In this document: positions 28,834 to 38,200 of the stretch, in pieces | How positions within the stretch are numbered: position 1 is the first letter of the stretch | Layout of the letters: each line of letters opens with the position of its first letter | From: Roseomonas sp. HF4 | Lineage (GTDB): Bacteria; Pseudomonadota; Alphaproteobacteria; Acetobacterales; Acetobacteraceae | Reading direction: 5' to 3' | Assembly: GCF_005222755.1 (NCBI RefSeq) | Contig: NZ_STGD01000004.1 | Span: 62,001-126,000, forward strand | Length of the DNA: 64,000 nt | Position numbers and translations under genes: made by a program | Notes under the pieces: model-generated | Told to the model about the DNA's origin: nothing | The model's input: only the letters and a program-made list of their open reading frames with translations | Databases searched by the model: none

Positions 28834-30183
28834 CTACACCGCGGCGCTGTGCCGGGCGGGAGAGGGGCTGAGGAAGGCGTCGAAGCACGCCGCGAAATGC
28901 CGGAGGAAGGGGCGTCCTGCCGCGGTCGCGACCAGCCGCCCGCCGTCCCGCGCGACGAGCCCGTCCGCGAGCAGCCCGTCCAGCCGCGCGGCGGCGCGGT
29001 CCATCATGGCCGGCGGCACCTCGGCGGCCTCGATCGCGCCATCGCACATGATGCGTTCGATCAGGCGTGCGCGGATGCGGTCCTCCGGTGTCAGGGCACG
29101 GCCGCGCACGGCCGGCAGGCGTCCCTGCTCGACGGCGGCGAGCCACTGCTTCTCCTCCGCCGCGTTCTGCACGAAGCCGCCGGGCGTGCTGCCGATGGCC
29201 GACGCGCCGAAGCCCAGGAGGAACGGCGCGGCATCGGTCGTATAGCCCTGGAAGTTGCGCCGGAGCGCGCCGCGTGCCGCCGCCACCGCCATCCCGTCCC
29301 CCGGCCGCGCGAAGTGGTCGAGCCCGATCGCGACGTAGCCCGCGCCGGTCAGGATGCGGGCCGCCGCCTCGGCCTGGCGCATGCGCAGCGCCGCATCGGG
29401 CAGGTCCTCGACGCGGATGCCCTTCTGGTGCGCCTTCATCCAGGGGACGTGGGCATAGCCGAAGACCGCCACGCGGTCCGCGCCGCAATCCGCGGCGAAG
29501 CGGGCGGAGGCCTCGACCTCGGCCACATCCTGGCCGGGCAGGCCGTAGATCAGGTCCATGTTGATGCCCGCGACGCCGAGCGCGCGCAGCCCGCGCACCG
29601 CGGCCTCGACCTGCGCGGTGGGCTGGACGCGGCCGATCTTCTCCTGCACCGCGGGCGTCACGTCCTGCACGCCGAGGCTCGCGCGCGTCAGCCCGATATC
29701 CGCGAGCGCCGCCAGCAGGTCCTCGTCGAGGCTGCGCGGGTCGAGTTCGGCCGCGATCTCGGCGCCGGGCCGGAATGCGAAGCTGGCGCGAAGCGCCGCG
29801 CCGAGTCGCCGCAGGCCCGCCGGGCCGAGCGCGGTCGGCGTGCCGCCGCCCAGGTGCAGCGCCCCCACGCCGCCATGCGCGGGCAACAGCGCCGCCACCA
29901 TGGCGGCTTCCCGCACCAAGCCGTCATTGTAGCGCGCGATCCGCGCGGCCGAGCGCGTGACCGAGGTATGGCACCCGCAATACCAGCAGAGCGAATGACA
30001 GAACGGGACGTGCACATAGAGCGAGAGCGCGTCCTTGGGCTTCGCCTCGCGCAGCCAGCCGGCATAGGTCTCGCCGTCGATCGAGGCGAAATGCGGCGCG
30101 GTGGGGTAGCTCGTGTAGCGCGGCAAGGGCGTGGCCGCATGGCGCAGGAGGGCATCGGCAGGCGGGGCGAGCGTCGAGGACAT
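28834..30183 (-). CDS. hemN: oxygen-independent coproporphyrinogen III oxidase
   Basis: This 449-residue radical-SAM enzyme starts with the HemN-specific PRYTSYPTAPHF. The 4Fe-4S cysteines are Cys62, Cys66 and Cys69 in CHSLCWYCGC, with Cys71 next. It also has GGGTPT and the glycine-rich repeats of the SAM-binding barrel. It decarboxylates coproporphyrinogen III to protoporphyrinogen IX without oxygen during haem (or bacteriochlorophyll) synthesis. The ATG at 30183 fits family length; there is no ribosome-binding site before it, and a FixK/FNR-like palindrome is 35 bp upstream. Confidence 0.93.
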   Translation of the reverse strand: MSSTLAPPADALLRHAATPLPRYTSYPTAPHFASIDGETYAGWLREAKPKDALSLYVHVPFCHSLCWYCGCHTSVTRSAARIARYNDGLVREAAMVAALLPAHGGVGALHLGGGTPTALGPAGLRRLGAALRASFAFRPGAEIAAELDPRSLDEDLLAALADIGLTRASLGVQDVTPAVQEKIGRVQPTAQVEAAVRGLRALGVAGINMDLIYGLPGQDVAEVEASARFAADCGADRVAVFGYAHVPWMKAHQKGIRVEDLPDAALRMRQAEAAARILTGAGYVAIGLDHFARPGDGMAVAAARGALRRNFQGYTTDAAPFLLGFGASAIGSTPGGFVQNAAEEKQWLAAVEQGRLPAVRGRALTPEDRIRARLIERIMCDGAIEAAEVPPAMMDRAAARLDGLLADGLVARDGGRLVATAAGRPFLRHFAACFDAFLSPSPARHSAAV

Positions 30184-30579
30184 GGTTGCAGGGTGGCGAC
30201 GTTCCGGAGCCCTCACCTTGCGATGGCGCAAGCCGCCCCCGGGGGCGCGGCCTGTGACCCCGCGCCATTGTGGTTCCATCCGGCCTGTTCCACGTTGCGG
30301 AGGAACATGGCTATGCTGGCGGCGAAACGGAGGGATGCGGATGGGGGGCGGCAGGAGCCAGGATGCAGCGGCGCCTCGCGTCGTGGGTGCGCCGCCCTCG
30401 CTTCGGCTGTCTTCGTCCTGCGCCCCGGCCGCTGGTGTGATGCCGCGGCAGTTCAAGGATGCCGTGCCGTTCGCCGGGCGGGTATGCTGGGGGTCGATCC
30501 GAAGCCCGTCCGCGCCTGCCCGCCGCGTCGCCGGCGGGTGGGCCTGGTTGGCGTCGCCCCTGCGCGGAGGAGCCCCTCG
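30184..30579. other. 396-bp gene-free divergent intergenic region between hemN and the T6SS fha gene
   Basis: No convincing gene is found here. It must hold the promoters of hemN (minus) and of the first T6SS block (plus). The one clear element is the palindrome at 30218-30231. I see no convincing sigma-54 or sigma-70 promoter for the T6SS side; TTCCAC then TATGCT (18 bp apart, around 30290-30320) is only a weak match. Confidence 0.6.
30218..30231 (-). promoter_or_regulatory. FixK/FNR-type binding site upstream of hemN
   Basis: TTGC-N6-GCAA at 30218-30231 is part of a perfect 16-base inverted repeat (CTTGCG, 4 bases, CGCAAG). It fits the FixK/FNR-family pattern TTG(A/C)-N6-(T/G)CAA. hemN genes of alphaproteobacteria are classic FixK/FnrL targets under low oxygen. 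The centre lies about 41 bp before the hemN ATG. Confidence 0.6.
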
Positions 30580-32403
30580 ATGGAATTGACGCTGAGCATC
30601 CTGCGCTGCCCCGACAGCGTCGTGCCCGAGCAGCGCCGCGTGCCCGGGGGCGACTACGTGATCGGCCGCGGCTCGGATGCCAGCTGGGTGCTGCCCGATC
30701 CCGACCGCCTGCTGTCCAAGCATCACTGCGTGCTCGAGTTCCGCGGCGGCGGCTGGCAGGTGCGCGACCTTTCGACCAACGGGACCTTCGTCAACCACGC
30801 GGCCGCGCCAGTCGGGCGCGACCAGGTCAAGATGCTCGAGGATGGCGACCGGCTCCGGCTCGGCGCCTATGAGATCGAGGTGCGGACCGCGCAGGCCGCG
30901 GCGCAGGCCTCTCCCGGCTGGTCGGGCGGCCTTCCCGGCGCTGCGCCGCAGCCGCCCGGCGGCGGCTGGGACCAGCCTGCGGCCGCGCCCGCGTCTTCGG
31001 GCGGCTGGGACCAGCCGGCCGCCACGCCCCCCACTCCGGGCGGCTGGGACCAGCCTGCCGCTCCGGCATGGGGCGCGCCGGCGGAACAGCCCTGGGGCGG
31101 CCCGCCACCACGGGACGAGCCCCTGCAACCCCGTCTCCCGGGCGATCCCTACCTGGGCGCGAAGGCGCCGGGCGCAGGGTTGCCGGGGCTGCCGAGCGCC
31201 GCGGGGCCGCAAGGCGATGCCGACCCCTTCGCCGAGGGGCCGGCCATGCCCGACCACCGGCCCTCCACGTCGGACGCGTTCCTGCCGCCCCGGCCGATGC
31301 AGCAGGTCCCGGTCATCCCCGACAGCTGGGACCTCGGCCCGACCCCGGCCGCGCCGGCGCCGCCCCCGCCGCCGCAGACTTCCGCACCGAGCGGCGCTGC
31401 GGGGCAGATCCCGGACGATTGGAATTTCGACCTCTCGCCGGGCGCGCCCGGCGCCGCGCCGCCGCCCGCGCCCGCAAAGCCGGTGGCGCCGCCGGCTCCG
31501 CCGCCCGCGCCGCCGCGAGCGCCGGCAGGCCCGGACCCCTTCACCGCCCCCCTACCGCCGGCAGGCCCGGACCCCTTCGCCGCCCCCCTGCCGCCGAGCC
31601 CCGCGATGCCCGGGCCGGGCAGCGCGCTGCCGTCCGGGCCGGATCCCTTCGTGCCAACAATGCCGCCCGCGCCGCCGGCGCCGGCGCCGATTCCCCGATC
31701 CCCGCCCCAGGCCGCGCCGCCCATGCCGCCTCCGGCGGGGCCCGACCCGTTCGCGGAGCCTCCGCCGCCACCCGTGGCCGCACCGCCGCCGGCCGTGGTG
31801 CCCCCCGCGCCGCCACGCCCGGCGGCGGGCACCGTCGGCGCCGATGGCGGCCTCGCAGCCTTTCTCGCGGGGGCGGGGCTGCCGCCGCACTTGGCGGCGA
31901 CTGCCGATCCCGACGCCGCGCTGCACGCATTGGGCGCGGCGTTCCACGCGGCGATCGCCGGGCTTCGCCAGCTGCTGATCGCGCGGGGCGACGTGAAGCG
32001 CGAATTCCGCATCGAGCAGACCATGCTGCGCGCGGCGGGCAACAACCCCGTCAAGTTCGCGGCTTCCGACGAACAGGCGCTCGCCTCGCTGCTGACGGCG
32101 GGCGCGCAGGTCGGCCCGCGCGCCGTGCGCGAGACGGTCGAGGACCTGACGGCGCACCAGGTCGCGACGCTGGCCGCGACGCAGGCCGCGGCGCGCGCAC
32201 TGCTCGCGCGCCTCGCACCGGCGGGACTCGAGGCGCAGGAAGGCGGCAGCGGCGGCCTTTTCGCGAGCAAGGACAAGCGGCTATGGGAGGCCTACAAGCG
32301 CCTCCACCAGCAGGTCACCGAGCAGTTCGACGACGATTTCGACAGCGCCTTCGGCAAGGAATTCGCGCGCGCCTACGAGCAGGCGTCGCGGAAGGACCGA
32401 TAG
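30580..32403 (+). CDS. fha: T6SS FHA-domain protein (TagH/ImpI/Fha type)
   Basis: This 607-residue protein has an N-terminal FHA domain (about 1-102) with the phosphothreonine-binding residues Arg30, Ser46, His49 and Asn67-Gly68. A proline/alanine-rich linker (about 105-420) contains 13-residue and 12-residue repeats. A conserved C-terminal T6SS-FHA domain (about 425-607) follows. In other T6SSs this protein reads phosphorylation made by PpkA and helps assemble the machine. ATG 30580 follows GGAGG. It opens block I of the secretion locus, 27 bp before tssK. The very long linker is unusual. Confidence 0.9.
   Translation: MELTLSILRCPDSVVPEQRRVPGGDYVIGRGSDASWVLPDPDRLLSKHHCVLEFRGGGWQVRDLSTNGTFVNHAAAPVGRDQVKMLEDGDRLRLGAYEIEVRTAQAAAQASPGWSGGLPGAAPQPPGGGWDQPAAAPASSGGWDQPAATPPTPGGWDQPAAPAWGAPAEQPWGGPPPRDEPLQPRLPGDPYLGAKAPGAGLPGLPSAAGPQGDADPFAEGPAMPDHRPSTSDAFLPPRPMQQVPVIPDSWDLGPTPAAPAPPPPPQTSAPSGAAGQIPDDWNFDLSPGAPGAAPPPAPAKPVAPPAPPPAPPRAPAGPDPFTAPLPPAGPDPFAAPLPPSPAMPGPGSALPSGPDPFVPTMPPAPPAPAPIPRSPPQAAPPMPPPAGPDPFAEPPPPPVAAPPPAVVPPAPPRPAAGTVGADGGLAAFLAGAGLPPHLAATADPDAALHALGAAFHAAIAGLRQLLIARGDVKREFRIEQTMLRAAGNNPVKFAASDEQALASLLTAGAQVGPRAVRETVEDLTAHQVATLAATQAAARALLARLAPAGLEAQEGGSGGLFASKDKRLWEAYKRLHQQVTEQFDDDFDSAFGKEFARAYEQASRKDR
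30961..31077 (+). repeat. 39-bp in-frame tandem repeat in the FHA-protein linker, three copies
   Basis: Copies begin at 30961, 31000 and 31039, each starting with GGCGGCTGGGACCAGCC. They encode three 13-residue units beginning GGWDQPAA. The first 20 residues are nearly identical, the rest drifts, which fits recent slippage expansion. Confidence 0.85.
31524..31595 (+). repeat. 36-bp in-frame tandem repeat in the FHA-protein linker, two copies
   Basis: Two almost identical 36-bp units begin at 31524 and 31560 and encode AGPDPFTAPLPP and AGPDPFAAPLPP. Related GPDPF motifs recur further downstream in the same linker. Confidence 0.8.
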
Positions 32404-32430
32404 GGCCGGGGGCAGGGGAGCACTTCGCGG

Positions 32431-33768
32431 ATGCTGTGGCACGACAAGGTGGTCTGGCAGGAGGGCATGTTCCTCCGCGCCCAGCACTTCCAGCAGCAGG
32501 ACCGGCATGCCGAATGGATGCTGCAGGCGCGCGCCGCGCCGCTCCGGCCGCATCCCTGGGGCATCACGGAACTGGCGCTCGACCGCGACCTGCTGGCGGC
32601 GGGCAAGTTTGCCATCGCGTCCGCCACCGGCATCATGGAGGACGGCACCGCCTTCTCGGTGCCGAGCCACGCGGACCAGCCGAAGCCGCTCGACCTGCCG
32701 GAAGGCACGCGCAATTGCCTCGTCTACCTGGCCCTGCCCGTGCGGCAGCCCGGCAGCCCCGAGATCGCCTTCTCGGAAGGGCCGGAGACGGCTGCGGCGC
32801 GCTACGCGATGCGCGGCTTCGACGCCTTCGACACGCATTCCGACGCGACCGTGCCCGCCGAACTGCAGGTCGGCCGCCCGCGGCTGCGCTTCATGCTCGA
32901 GACCGAGGAACGCGCGGGCTTCTCCTGCATCGGCCTGACGCGCGTGGTCGAGGTGCAGGCCGACCGCCGGGTCCTGGTGGATGAACGCTTCATCCCGCCC
33001 TGCCTGCGTGTCTCGGCCTCCCCGCCGCTCGCGAACCTGGTGGCGGAGCTGGTCGGCATGCTCGGCCAGCGGGCGGAGGCGCTGGGCGCCCGCCTGTCGC
33101 AACCCGGCGCGCGCGGCGTGGCGGAGGTCGCGGACTTCCTGCTGCTGCAGGCCGTCAATCGTTGGCAGCCGCTGCTCGCGCACTGGGCCGATGCCGGCAA
33201 CGTGCACCCCGAGCAGCTCTATGCCGCGCTCGTGCAGCTCGCCGGCGAACTCGCCACCTTCACCGATCCGAAGCGCATGGCCGCGACCTACCCGGCCTAC
33301 CGGCACGACGACCTGCAGCGGTCCTTCGCGCCGGTGGTGGCGGACCTGCGGCGCAGCCTGTCGATGGTGCTCGAGACCAACGCCGTCTCGATCCCGCTGC
33401 AGGAACGCCAGTTCGGCGTGCGCGTCGGCCCCATCACCGACCGCAACCTGCTGCGCGCGAGCCAGTTCGTGCTGACCGTGCAGGCCGACCTGCCGAGCGA
33501 GCAGCTGCGCCGCGTCTTCCCGAACCAGGTCAAGATCGGCGCGGTGGAACACATCCGCGAACTGGTGAACGTGGCGCTGCCCGGCATCCAGGTCCGGCCA
33601 TTGCCGGTCGCGCCCCGGCAGATCCCGTTCCACTCCGCCGCGGTCTACTTCGAGCTCGACCGCGGCAGCCCGCACTGGGCGCAGATGCAGAATTCGGGCG
33701 CCTTCGCCATCCACGTCTCCGGCGAATTCCCGAACCTGAAGATGGAACTCTGGGCGATCCGCGGCTGA
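32431..33768 (+). CDS. tssK: T6SS baseplate protein TssK
   Basis: This 445-residue protein has the TssK N-terminus (KVVWQEGMFLRAQHFQQQD), the family shell domain and the C-terminal membrane-complex-binding region. TssK trimers connect the TssF/G baseplate wedge to TssL/TssM. Length is normal (about 440-450). It starts at ATG 32431, follows fha by 27 bp and precedes tssL by 31 bp. No abnormality is seen. Confidence 0.95.
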   Translation: MLWHDKVVWQEGMFLRAQHFQQQDRHAEWMLQARAAPLRPHPWGITELALDRDLLAAGKFAIASATGIMEDGTAFSVPSHADQPKPLDLPEGTRNCLVYLALPVRQPGSPEIAFSEGPETAAARYAMRGFDAFDTHSDATVPAELQVGRPRLRFMLETEERAGFSCIGLTRVVEVQADRRVLVDERFIPPCLRVSASPPLANLVAELVGMLGQRAEALGARLSQPGARGVAEVADFLLLQAVNRWQPLLAHWADAGNVHPEQLYAALVQLAGELATFTDPKRMAATYPAYRHDDLQRSFAPVVADLRRSLSMVLETNAVSIPLQERQFGVRVGPITDRNLLRASQFVLTVQADLPSEQLRRVFPNQVKIGAVEHIRELVNVALPGIQVRPLPVAPRQIPFHSAAVYFELDRGSPHWAQMQNSGAFAIHVSGEFPNLKMELWAIRG

Positions 33769-33799
33769 TGCCCGGGCCCGAACCGAAGGACCGCGCGCG

Positions 33800-35245
33800 A
33801 TGAGCGACAATCCCTTCGCCGAACCCGACGACGGCGACCGCACGGTGGTGCGCGGCCCGGGTGGCGCGCCACCGCCGCCCCGCCCGCAGCCCGCTGCCGG
33901 CTTCCCCGCGGGGCCGCCGCCCGGCGCCCCGCCCCCCTTCGGCACGCCGCCGGGCCTGCCGACCGGCACGGCCCCGGCGGCGCGCGGCGAAGCCGCCCCG
34001 CGCCTCGCGGGCGAGGCCGAGGCCCTGCCAAAGGTCGGCATCGGGCCGCTCGCCGCCGCTGCGCAGCCGCTGCTCGACCTGCTCGCTCGCCTGTCCAATG
34101 CCGCGACGACCGCGCCGCCGCAGGGCCAGGAACTGCGGGAACGCACGCTCCGGGCGCTCGGCCAGTTTGAGACGGATGCACGCGACCTCGGCATCAGCGC
34201 CGAGCAGGTGCGCGCGGCGCACTACATCCTCTGCGCCAGCCTCGACGACGTGGTGCTGTCCTACAACTGGGGCCAGGGCAGCGTCTGGTCGGTGCAGTCG
34301 CTGGTCGCGACCTTCCACCAGGAAGTGAAGTCGGGCGACCGCTTCTTCGATGTCCTGGCCGGCATGCAGAAGGATCCCGGGCGCTGGAAGGACGCGCTCG
34401 AGGTCTGCTACCTTTGCCTCGCGCTCGGCTTCCAGGGGCGCTACCGCCTCTCGCCGCGCGGCGCCTCCGACCTCGAGCGCATACGGGAGGGGCTGTACCA
34501 GCTTCTCGCGCAGGTGCGGCAGCCGTGGGAGCGGGAGCTCTCGCCGCGCTGGAAGGGTGTGGAGGCGCCGCATCGCGGCCCGCGCAAGGGCGTGCCGGCC
34601 TGGGTCGCGGCCTGCGTCGCGGTGTTCGGCCTCGGCATGGGCTACGCCTGGCTCGCGAATGCGATGAACGAGGGGTCGGACGGGCTCTATGAGCGCATGG
34701 CCGCGCTGCCGCCCGGCGCGGTGCCCGAGATCGTGCGCCAGGCGCCGCCGCGCCCGCCCGCGCCGCCGCCGCCCGCACCAGCCTTCATCGCGCCGCCGCG
34801 GCCCGACTTCCTCGTCACGCTGCGGGAATTCCTCAAGCCCGAGATCGACCAGGGCCTGCTCGGCGTCTTCGGCGACGGACGGTCGGTGACGGTGCGCATC
34901 CGCAACCGCGGCATGTTCGGCTCGGGTTCCGCCACGGTCGAGAACGCCTTCATTCCCGTGCTGCGGCGGGTGGGGGAGGGGCTGCGCGTCGAGCCCGGCC
35001 GCGTGCAGATCATCGGCCATTCCGACAACCAGCCGATCCGCACCGTGCGCTTCCCGTCCAACTTCCACCTGTCGACCGCGCGTGCCGAGGCGGCTGCCGA
35101 GATCATCACCGCCGCCGCCGGCGACCGGGCCCGCTTCACGATCGAGGGGCGGGCGGATGCCGAGCCGCTGGCGGACAACCGCACCGCGGAAGGGCGCGAG
35201 CAGAACCGAAGGATCGAAGTGGTGCTGCTGCGGGGGACGAACTGA
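33800..35245 (+). CDS. tssL: T6SS membrane protein TssL with C-terminal OmpA-like peptidoglycan-binding domain
   Basis: This 481-residue protein begins with a proline/glycine-rich cytoplasmic tail (1-70). The DotU-like domain (about 80-255) includes the YILCASLDDVVL segment. A single membrane helix lies at about 264-283. A proline-rich periplasmic stretch and an OmpA-type domain (about 365-480) follow, with GHSDNQPI and GREQNRRIEV. Such extended TssL proteins bind peptidoglycan directly, which can replace part of the TssJ/TagL role. The stop overlaps tssM by 1 bp. Confidence 0.94.
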   Translation: MSDNPFAEPDDGDRTVVRGPGGAPPPPRPQPAAGFPAGPPPGAPPPFGTPPGLPTGTAPAARGEAAPRLAGEAEALPKVGIGPLAAAAQPLLDLLARLSNAATTAPPQGQELRERTLRALGQFETDARDLGISAEQVRAAHYILCASLDDVVLSYNWGQGSVWSVQSLVATFHQEVKSGDRFFDVLAGMQKDPGRWKDALEVCYLCLALGFQGRYRLSPRGASDLERIREGLYQLLAQVRQPWERELSPRWKGVEAPHRGPRKGVPAWVAACVAVFGLGMGYAWLANAMNEGSDGLYERMAALPPGAVPEIVRQAPPRPPAPPPPAPAFIAPPRPDFLVTLREFLKPEIDQGLLGVFGDGRSVTVRIRNRGMFGSGSATVENAFIPVLRRVGEGLRVEPGRVQIIGHSDNQPIRTVRFPSNFHLSTARAEAAAEIITAAAGDRARFTIEGRADAEPLADNRTAEGREQNRRIEVVLLRGTN

Positions 35246-38200
35246 TGATGATGCTCTCCGTCCTCCGCCCGTTCGTTTCCGGGCGTGCGCTTGCGGCGCT
35301 GGCGGGCGTCGGCCTGCTCCTGCCGGTCATCTGGATGTTCGGCCCGCTGCTCAAGGTCGGCGGAGTCTCGCCGCTGGCCAGCGAGATCAACCGGATGATC
35401 CTCTGCGCCGTGCTGTTCGTCGTGGTGCTGCTGTTCCTCTGGCTGACGGACCGCCGCCGCCGTCGGCGCGATGCGCTGCTGGTGCAGGGCATCGCCGAGC
35501 CCGAACCCGGCGCCGACCGCGCCGCCGAGGAGGAGGCCGAGCTTCGTGACAAGCTGACGGCCGCGCTCGACAAGCTGAAGTCGACCTCGGGCAAGAAGGG
35601 CGGCTTCCTCTATGAGCAGCCCTGGTACGTCATCATCGGCCCGCCGGGGTCGGGCAAGACGACGGCGCTGGCCAATTCGGGCCTCGAGTTCCCGTTGACC
35701 GACGGCGGCAAGTTGCAGGGCGTGGGCGGCACGCGGCTCTGCGAATGGTGGCTGACCGACAACGCGGTGCTGATCGACACGGCCGGGCGCTACACCAGCC
35801 AGGATTCCGACGCCTCGGCCGACAAGGCCGGCTGGGAACGCTTCCTGACGCTGCTCAAGAAGGCGCGGCCGCGGCTGCCGCTCAACGGCGTGCTGGTCAC
35901 CTTCGGCGTCGATATGATCTCCCGCCTCGGCCCGCAGGAACGCGAGCAGCACGCGCGGAGCGTCCGCCGCCGGGTCAAGGAACTGGAGGAGAAGCTCGGC
36001 CAGCGCCTGCCGGTCTACTTCATGATCAGCAAGGCCGACCTGCTGGCCGGCTTCATGGAATTCTTCGACGACCTCGACAAGACCGCGCGCGAGCAGGTCT
36101 GGGGTTTCACATTCCCGGTCGAGATCGGCGAGGCGGGCGCCGTCGCGAAGTTCGGGGAGGAATTCCAGGCGCTGCTCGGCCGCGTGCAGGACCGCGTGCT
36201 GGAACGCCTGCAGCAGGAGCGCGGGCCGCAGCAGCGCGCGGCGCTGGCCGGCTTTCCGGCGCAGTTTGCCTCGCTCGAGGCGCCGCTCGCCGCCTTCGTC
36301 TCGGTCGCCTTCGGCGGCACGCGGCTCGATCCCGCGCCGATGCTGCGCGGCGTCTATCTCACCTCCGGCACGCAGGAAGGCAGCCCGCTCGACCGGCTGG
36401 CGGGCGCGTTGTCGCGCTCCTTCGGGCTCGACCCGCGGCGGCCGGCCTCGGTCATGCAGCAGAAGGGCCGCGCCTACTTCATCACGCGGCTGCTGAAGGA
36501 TGTCATCTTCAACGAGGCGCGCCTCGCCTCGGGCGACCGGGTGGCGGACAAGCGTCGCCGGGTCGTGGCCATCGCGTCCTGGTCCCTCGCCGGGCTTCTG
36601 CTGCTGGGTGGCGGCGCCTATGGCTGGCACGCCTGGAGTGCCGAGCAGACGCGCGTCGCGCGGCTGGCCGAACAGGTCGCCAAGGCCGAGCAGGCCTCCC
36701 AGGGCCTGCCCTTCGAGCGTGTCACCGAGGCCGAGTTCCGCCGCATCCTGCCCTACCTCGACGCGGCGCGGGACCTGCCGCCCGCGGCGCGCGGCGACGG
36801 CGCGACGCTCGGCCTCAGCCAGGAGGGCAAGCTCGTCGCCGGCGCCGGCGCGGCCTATCGCCGGGCGCTCGACCGGTCCTTCCTGCCGCGCCTGCTCGCG
36901 CGGCTCGAGCAGGAGATGCGCGCGTCCTTCCAGCGCCCGGACGAGCTCTACGACGCGACACGCGCCTATCTCATGCTCGGCCAGGAAGGCCCGGTCGATC
37001 TGGAACTCGTGAAGGCGTGGTTCAATCGCGACTGGCTCCGCACCTTCCCCGGCCAGGTGAACCAGCCGGTGCGCGATGCGCTGATGGGGCACCTGGAGGC
37101 GACGATCGCGCGCAACTACTTCCGCTACCCGGTCGATGGCGCGCTGGTGGACGCATCGCGGCGTATCTTCTCGCGGCTGCCGCTGGCCGACCGCGTCTTC
37201 TCCCGCCTGCAGACGGCCGCATCCTCGGCCGGGGCGAACATCCAGCCGTGGCGGCCCTCGGATGCGATCGGGCAGGCGGGGGAACGCTACTTCACCCGCG
37301 CCTCTGCCCAGCCGCTGACCGAGGGCGTGCCCGGCCTCTACACGATCGACGGGCTGTACCGCGGCCTGCTGCCGGTGCTCGGCAATGCGGTCCGCCAGGG
37401 CGTGGCGGAATACTGGGTGCTGGGCGCCGAGGGCGCCAATCTCGGCACCGACGACCCCGTCGAACTGGAACGCGCGGTGCTGCGCCTCTACGCCGAGGAA
37501 TACGTGCGGCAGTGGCAGCGCATGCTCGATGACCTGAACCTCGCACCCTTGCCCGCCGCCCTGCCGATGCAGGCTGAGGCGCTGAACATCCTCGGCGCGC
37601 CGAATTCGCCGATGAAGGATCTGCTCCGCTCGATCGCGCGGCAATTGGCGGTGGGAACGCCGCCGCAGGGCTGGGCGCCGCCCGGCCGGCAGCCGCGCCC
37701 GGCGCCGCAGGCAGGGCAGCCGGCGCAGCCGGCGGAGCCCACTGGCGCCGAGCCGGTGGTGGAATACGTGGAGCCGCGCTTCGAGGCGCTGCGCGCCGCG
37801 GCGGGCGACCCGATCGACGGCGTGCTGCGCATCGTCAACGACCTGTTCGTGCAGGTGCAGCGCCTGGCCACCGCGCCGCCCGGCACGGTGCCGGCGCAGC
37901 CCGCCGGGCTCGACCCCGGCCAGCGCCTGCAGGCCGAGGCGGCCCGCCAGCCGCAGCCCGTGCAGCGCTGGCTGCTGACCATGGTCACCCAGACCAACGC
38001 CGCGCGCGGCGGTGGCGCGCGGGCCGCGGTCGCGGCGGCGGCGGCGCAGCAGCTCGCTCCCTTCTGCCGCGGGCTCGAGCAGCGCTTCCCCTTCAATCCG
38101 AACGGGGAGGACATCCCGGTCGACGACTTCAACCGCCTGTTCGGGCGTGGCGGGGTGTTCGACCAGTTCTTCACGCAGACGCTGCGCCCCTATGTCGACA

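Noticed and set aside
30310-30575. Short plus-strand frames before fha
   Set aside because: They have no ribosome-binding site, no recognisable motif and shift composition typical of noncoding GC-rich DNA; I treat the region as intergenic.
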